A stretch of 37,608 nucleotides of DNA, taken from positions 1 to 37,608 of the forward strand of contig JAAUOZ010000036.1 in the NCBI GenBank assembly GCA_012034655.1, written 5' to 3'. Each line of letters opens with the position of its first letter. Position 1 is the first letter of the stretch. Source of the DNA: Leptolyngbyaceae cyanobacterium CSU_1_3. Its GTDB lineage: Bacteria > Cyanobacteriota > Cyanobacteriia > Leptolyngbyales > Leptolyngbyaceae. Under the pieces are notes generated by a model. The model was not told the origin of the DNA and searched no databases. It saw only the letters and a program-made list of their open reading frames with translations. Shown piece after piece: positions 34,646 through 37,608 of this stretch. A program made the translations under genes and the position numbers.

Positions 34646-34662
34646 GCTTATTCAGCCTCAAG

Positions 34663-35325
34663 CTACAAATCTTTTGTTTCTTGACGAGTCACAGATTCTT
34701 CTTCGCCGCGAGGCTGAAGATTGCCAGAGTCAGATGGTTTGCTTTCTCTGGGAAGTCGAGGGCGATCGCCAGAGTTTTTTTTGACTGCATGATTCTGAGA
34801 ATTTTTTGGCTCAGGCTCTTGATCGTCAAAGTCGGGTGAATCTCCACCACGATCGACTCCATTGGAAGGCGGGCTTTGCAGGTTGTTGCGTCTTAGCTCT
34901 AGGTCGATCGGTGCGCGAACAGACGGAGGTAGGCGATTTGAGCCACGATTTTTGGTAGACACAGGTTGGTTGAAACTGCGCCACGCTGCCTTCACGCCTG
35001 CAAACACTCCGCGCGTCGTTGTCTGCGCTTTCTGAACCTGCTGCTTGACCCCAGCGATGCTCTGGTCAACTTGTTTGGCAACTTGCCCTGCACTCTGGAC
35101 TCCCTGGCTCACATCGTCGGTCAATTCTGTGATTTCTAGACCCGTCAGCCGAATGGCTTCTAGGGTGGGGGGCAGTTCGCGGTTGAGCGTGTCGAACAGT
35201 TTTTCAGCGCTACGAGCGGCTCTGCCCAGTTCAAGAAAGGCAGGAACCGCCGCCACAAGCACCGCCGTGATACTTACCGCGACCAGCAAAATCGAGAGTC
35301 CTAGCCAGAAAATAGGGTCAATCAC
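34663..35325 (-). CDS. DUF948-domain membrane-anchored protein with a disordered tail
   Basis: A 220-residue protein. An N-terminal membrane helix (PIFWLGLSILLVAVSITAVLVAAVPAFL) is followed by a short coiled-coil DUF948 region (LFDTLNRELPPTLEAIRLTGLEI... to KQVDQSIAGVKQQVQKAQ), then a long charged/Pro-Ser-rich tail (residues about 120-220, e.g. DRGGDSPDFDDQEPEP) that is probably unstructured. DUF948 proteins are commonly paired with YtxH proteins as general stress/envelope proteins, as here: the YtxH gene ends nine bases upstream. Exact role unknown. Confidence 0.8.
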   Translation of the reverse strand: MIDPIFWLGLSILLVAVSITAVLVAAVPAFLELGRAARSAEKLFDTLNRELPPTLEAIRLTGLEITELTDDVSQGVQSAGQVAKQVDQSIAGVKQQVQKAQTTTRGVFAGVKAAWRSFNQPVSTKNRGSNRLPPSVRAPIDLELRRNNLQSPPSNGVDRGGDSPDFDDQEPEPKNSQNHAVKKNSGDRPRLPRESKPSDSGNLQPRGEEESVTRQETKDL

Positions 35326-35334
35326 CTGAGTTGC

Positions 35335-35678
35335 CTATAACAAACGATCGCGCACGGGAGTTTCCGAGGGGGGTTCTGCTTCGTTGCGGGTGACGAGTTG
35401 TTCTCGTTGTGTAGCTTCGATGCCTGCCGAAATGGCTTCTCGTAGTCGCCCCAGAGTGCCATCCCATTGGCGCAGGGCAGTTTCTGAGAGACGATCGGCC
35501 TGAAGTTGCACGGTGGATGAGAGATCTTCTGCTAATTCTGGCAGAGCATCGGCGGATTTTTGAGTAACTGTCGAGTTTCTCGCCCGGTACGAGGGGCGAT
35601 GAGTAGGCCGGCGATCGTTCCGAATGCGGCTCCAATGATCATTCCGCCTAAGAAGGCTCCAGAACGATTGTTTGACAT
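35335..35678 (-). pseudogene. YtxH-domain protein, split by a one-base deletion
   Basis: From the ATG at 35678 the frame reads MSNNRSGAFLGGMIIGAAFG, TIAGLLIAPRTGRETR, a typical YtxH start with its glycine-rich membrane helix and the LLxAPxxGxETR motif. It then meets a stop soon after a run of five A bases (T5 at 35557-35561). One more A gives LLKKSADALPELAEDLSSTVQ and continues through LRQWDGTLGRLREAISAGIEATQ to the TAG at 35335. The repaired length is about 114 residues, usual for YtxH. The DUF948 gene follows nine bases on. A homopolymer-associated deletion, so a sequencing error is very possible. Confidence 0.75.
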
Positions 35679-36020
35679 AACTTCTGGCTGTTATCCTCTG
35701 CTAATTCGGCAAACGCAACTGGGGATTGGACTTTGACTCAAGCTACACTCCTAGACGATCGCTTCATCGTTGCAAATGAACCGTCCCAAACATATTGTGC
35801 CAAAGTTTCATTTTCCTCAAGCATTAGACAGATCTGTAATTAGAGCGATCGAATCAAAGTAGCAATCTATCTCACGGTGTGTCCCTACTTAAAGTATCTC
35901 AAGATGGCAACTCAGCACCTTTAGTTGGAGAGAAATTTGTCAGAAGGAAAACTTGTGAGCAGCCAATAGCTGGGGATGGTAGAACAAATTACCTGTAAAG
36001 CTTGTGGGCAGTTTCTGTGC
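35679..36020. other. 342-bp spacer before the YtxH operon
   Basis: The stretch separates the YtxH start (minus) from the stop of the small membrane protein gene (minus). It must carry the YtxH-DUF948 promoter, but I could not pick a convincing -35/-10. No ORF or repeat of note. Confidence 0.4.
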
Positions 36021-36359
36021 TCATCGCAACTTTCGTTTCCTAGACAGCTTGGTTAAAGGGAGGAGGCGCGATCGTTTTCTGAGAACGGTGTTGCCTACGC
36101 TGATCAGCAGCAGAGCTTGTCTGACTTGCTGAAATTTTGGTTCGAGTTGGCGATAGCTCTGGCGCAGTTGGCGAGTGCCAATTTGCCCGTTGAGAATTGC
36201 TTCGGGTGCATTGTGTAGAACGTTGTGAGTGCTTTCTTCTGCGGCAATCAGAGCATCTGCTGCTTGAGAAAGTGCCTGCCGAAGTTGCCAGGTTCGCCAC
36301 GCCACATAAAAGCAAAACAACGCCAAAATCACATTCAGCCCCACCACAACAATCAGCAT
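36021..36359 (-). CDS. Small single-pass membrane protein with a coiled-coil region
   Basis: A 112-residue protein from the ATG at 36359, chosen because aagggg lies about 8-9 nt upstream; an upstream in-frame start would add 11 residues. A membrane helix (MLIVVVGLNVILALFCFYVAW) is followed by a helical, Gln/Ala/Arg-rich part (LRQALSQAADALIAAEEST, RQLRQSYRQLEPKFQQVRQAL) and a basic tail (LSRKRKLR). It is reminiscent of small cyanobacterial envelope proteins found beside YtxH/DUF948 genes; I cannot name the family. Same strand as those genes. Confidence 0.7.
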   Translation of the reverse strand: MLIVVVGLNVILALFCFYVAWRTWQLRQALSQAADALIAAEESTHNVLHNAPEAILNGQIGTRQLRQSYRQLEPKFQQVRQALLLISVGNTVLRKRSRLLPLTKLSRKRKLR

Positions 36360-36626
36360 CTCTTGCCCCTTCGCGAAGGATTTCCCAACCACTGCTCAAG
36401 ATCATAATAGCGGTGAGTATGGAGTTAGGAATCAACCTAGGAGTCAGTCAGTGCAGTTTGGAGATTGAGGTACGTCTTTATTCTTCATCTGCAAAAACAA
36501 ACTGCGCTGCGACGATCGACACTGGTTATCATGAGATGCTTTGCAACACTTCCGGGAATTGTTTGGCTCTGGGCTGTTGCCTCCAAAGAATCATCGCTAC
36601 ACTACTCAATTTACAAACCTATGATT

Positions 36627-37608
36627 ATGGTGCAGTCAACTTCTTCGATGCTTTTTGTTAACCCAGTCAGTGGTAATGATAGCGCGGCAGGGAACCAAGC
36701 TGCGCCCCTCAAGACGATCGCTCGCGCCCTACAACAAGCTAAGTCAGGCACTACCATTCAACTCGCCCCCGGAACCTACACCGCTAGCAGTGGAGAAGCA
36801 TTTCCGTTGCTGATTCCCTCCGGGGTGACAGTGGTTGGCAACGAATCGACCAAAGGAAGCGGCATTCAGATCACAGGTAGCGGTGTATTTGCCAGCCCAA
36901 CATTTGCTCGGCAAAACGTAACATTTTTGATGCAAAGCAATGCTCAACTGCGCGGAGTCACGGTGACAAATCAGGGCGATCGTGGCACAGGCGTTTGGAT
37001 GGAGTCCACGGCTCCCACTGTGGCCAACTGCACCTTTGTCAACTGTAAACGAGAAGGCATCTTTGCGACGGGCACATCAAACCCAGCCGTTTTAGACTGT
37101 GTGTTTAACCAAAACGCCGCCAATGGCATCTCGATCGTTCGTGAAACCAAGGGCGAATTTCGCCGTAACGTCTGCCAGGATACTGGGTTTGGCATTGCGA
37201 TCGGAGACAACGCTGCACCCCTACTTTCAGACAATCGCATTTTCGAGAATCGGGCTGGCATCGTTCTTTCTAAGGCAGCCCGCCCGGTAATGCGGGGCAA
37301 TCTGTTAGAGCGAAACCGAGAAACGGGATTGGTCGCCCTCGAACGGTCTGTACCCGATCTAGGAACGAGCCAAGACCCAGGAAGTAATATTCTGCGTGAC
37401 AACGGCGAACTGGATCTTCAAAATGCAACCAATCCGCAAATTACGCTGGTTTCTGTGGGCAACCAGTTAAACCCTACCAAGGTGCAGGGGGCGATCGATT
37501 TCGTTGCCAGCGAAGTCCCATCCCCTACGCCGACTCCTACACCTACGCCAATCCCCACGCCAACTCCTACACCTGCGCCAACTCCTACACCTACGCCAAT
37601 TCCTGCAC
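36627..37608 (+). CDS. DUF1565 right-handed beta-helix protein, partial at window end
   Basis: The frame is open from an ATG at 36627 (or 36621; in-frame ATG at 36531 also possible) to the window edge. The start FVNPVSGNDSAAGNQAAPLK is the DUF1565 signature, followed by the parallel beta-helix repeats of NosD/pectate-lyase type (GVTVVGNESTKGSGIQITGSG, LRGVTVTNQGDRGTGVWME, NCTFVNCKREGIFATGTS, NRAGIVLSKAARPVMRGNLL). The helix domain ends near residue 290. A Pro-Thr repeat linker (VPSPTPTPTPTPIPTPTP) follows and the gene runs off the right edge. No signal peptide is seen. Probably surface-associated or S-layer-linked; the sequence beyond is unknown. Confidence 0.75.
   Translation, partial: MVQSTSSMLFVNPVSGNDSAAGNQAAPLKTIARALQQAKSGTTIQLAPGTYTASSGEAFPLLIPSGVTVVGNESTKGSGIQITGSGVFASPTFARQNVTFLMQSNAQLRGVTVTNQGDRGTGVWMESTAPTVANCTFVNCKREGIFATGTSNPAVLDCVFNQNAANGISIVRETKGEFRRNVCQDTGFGIAIGDNAAPLLSDNRIFENRAGIVLSKAARPVMRGNLLERNRETGLVALERSVPDLGTSQDPGSNILRDNGELDLQNATNPQITLVSVGNQLNPTKVQGAIDFVASEVPSPTPTPTPTPIPTPTPTPAPTPTPTPIPA

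Noticed and set aside
36197..36661. A 154-residue plus-strand frame over the small membrane protein and the DUF1565 start
   Set aside because: It is antisense to a better gene and overlaps the DUF1565 start; composition is Cys/Arg/His-rich shadow-like.
1..37608. CRISPR array, tRNA or rRNA genes
   Set aside because: The repeats are short contiguous tandems with no spacers, and no T-arm/anticodon-like stretch or rRNA sequence was seen.

Overview
The window is cyanobacterial chromosomal DNA. CGATCG/GCGATCGC (HIP1-type) palindromes are scattered through genes and spacers, and the gene set fits: a Psb32/TPM-like protein, a DUF1565 beta-helix protein, YtxH/DUF948 proteins and a Wza/Wzc exopolysaccharide system. 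I see no rRNA, tRNA, CRISPR array, transposase or phage gene. Species assignment is not possible by eye; a filamentous Leptolyngbya/Oscillatoria-like genome is only a guess.

Left block (1-11 kb, mostly minus strand): an allantoinase PuuE-type deacetylase, a secreted DUF4394 protein and two BMP/nucleoside-type ABC permeases form a plausible purine/ureide uptake and breakdown group, interrupted by a small secreted Cys-rich protein on the other strand. Then come tRNA hydroxylase trhO, prmA, a glutathione S-transferase and uvrB. The trhO-prmA spacer holds a near-perfect CRP-type palindrome followed by a structured, terminator-ended segment that could be a small RNA.

Middle block (11.4-30.5 kb): an exopolysaccharide locus. 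Two family-2 glycosyltransferases and a PglK/MsbA-type flippase ABC transporter are followed by a sugar C-methyltransferase, a UDP-glucuronate-decarboxylase-like epimerase and UDP-glucose dehydrogenase (tight operon), a 2-oxoglutarate/Fe(II) oxygenase, a DUF4910-type M28-like protein, glucose-1-phosphate cytidylyltransferase, a PIG-L deacetylase, an LhgO-like oxidase, and the Wza/Wzc export pair closed by a strong terminator. Together they make UDP-GlcA/UDP-pentose and CDP-glucose donors, assemble and decorate a glycan, and export it.

Right block (30.6-37.6 kb): a REC-GAF-PP2C (SpoIIE/RsbU-type) phosphatase next to an RsbW-type anti-sigma kinase (partner-switching pair), a promoter-terminator pair with no gene between (candidate RNA), a Psb32/TPM membrane protein, a DUF948-YtxH pair, a small membrane protein, and a DUF1565 beta-helix protein with a Pro-Thr linker that runs off the right edge.

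Four genes (2OG oxygenase, cytidylyltransferase, PP2C regulator, YtxH) are each broken by what looks like exactly one missing base, and each is repaired by one added base. This uniform pattern suggests deletion-type sequencing/assembly errors at least as strongly as real gene decay. Several short tandem repeats and inverted repeats decorate the spacers.
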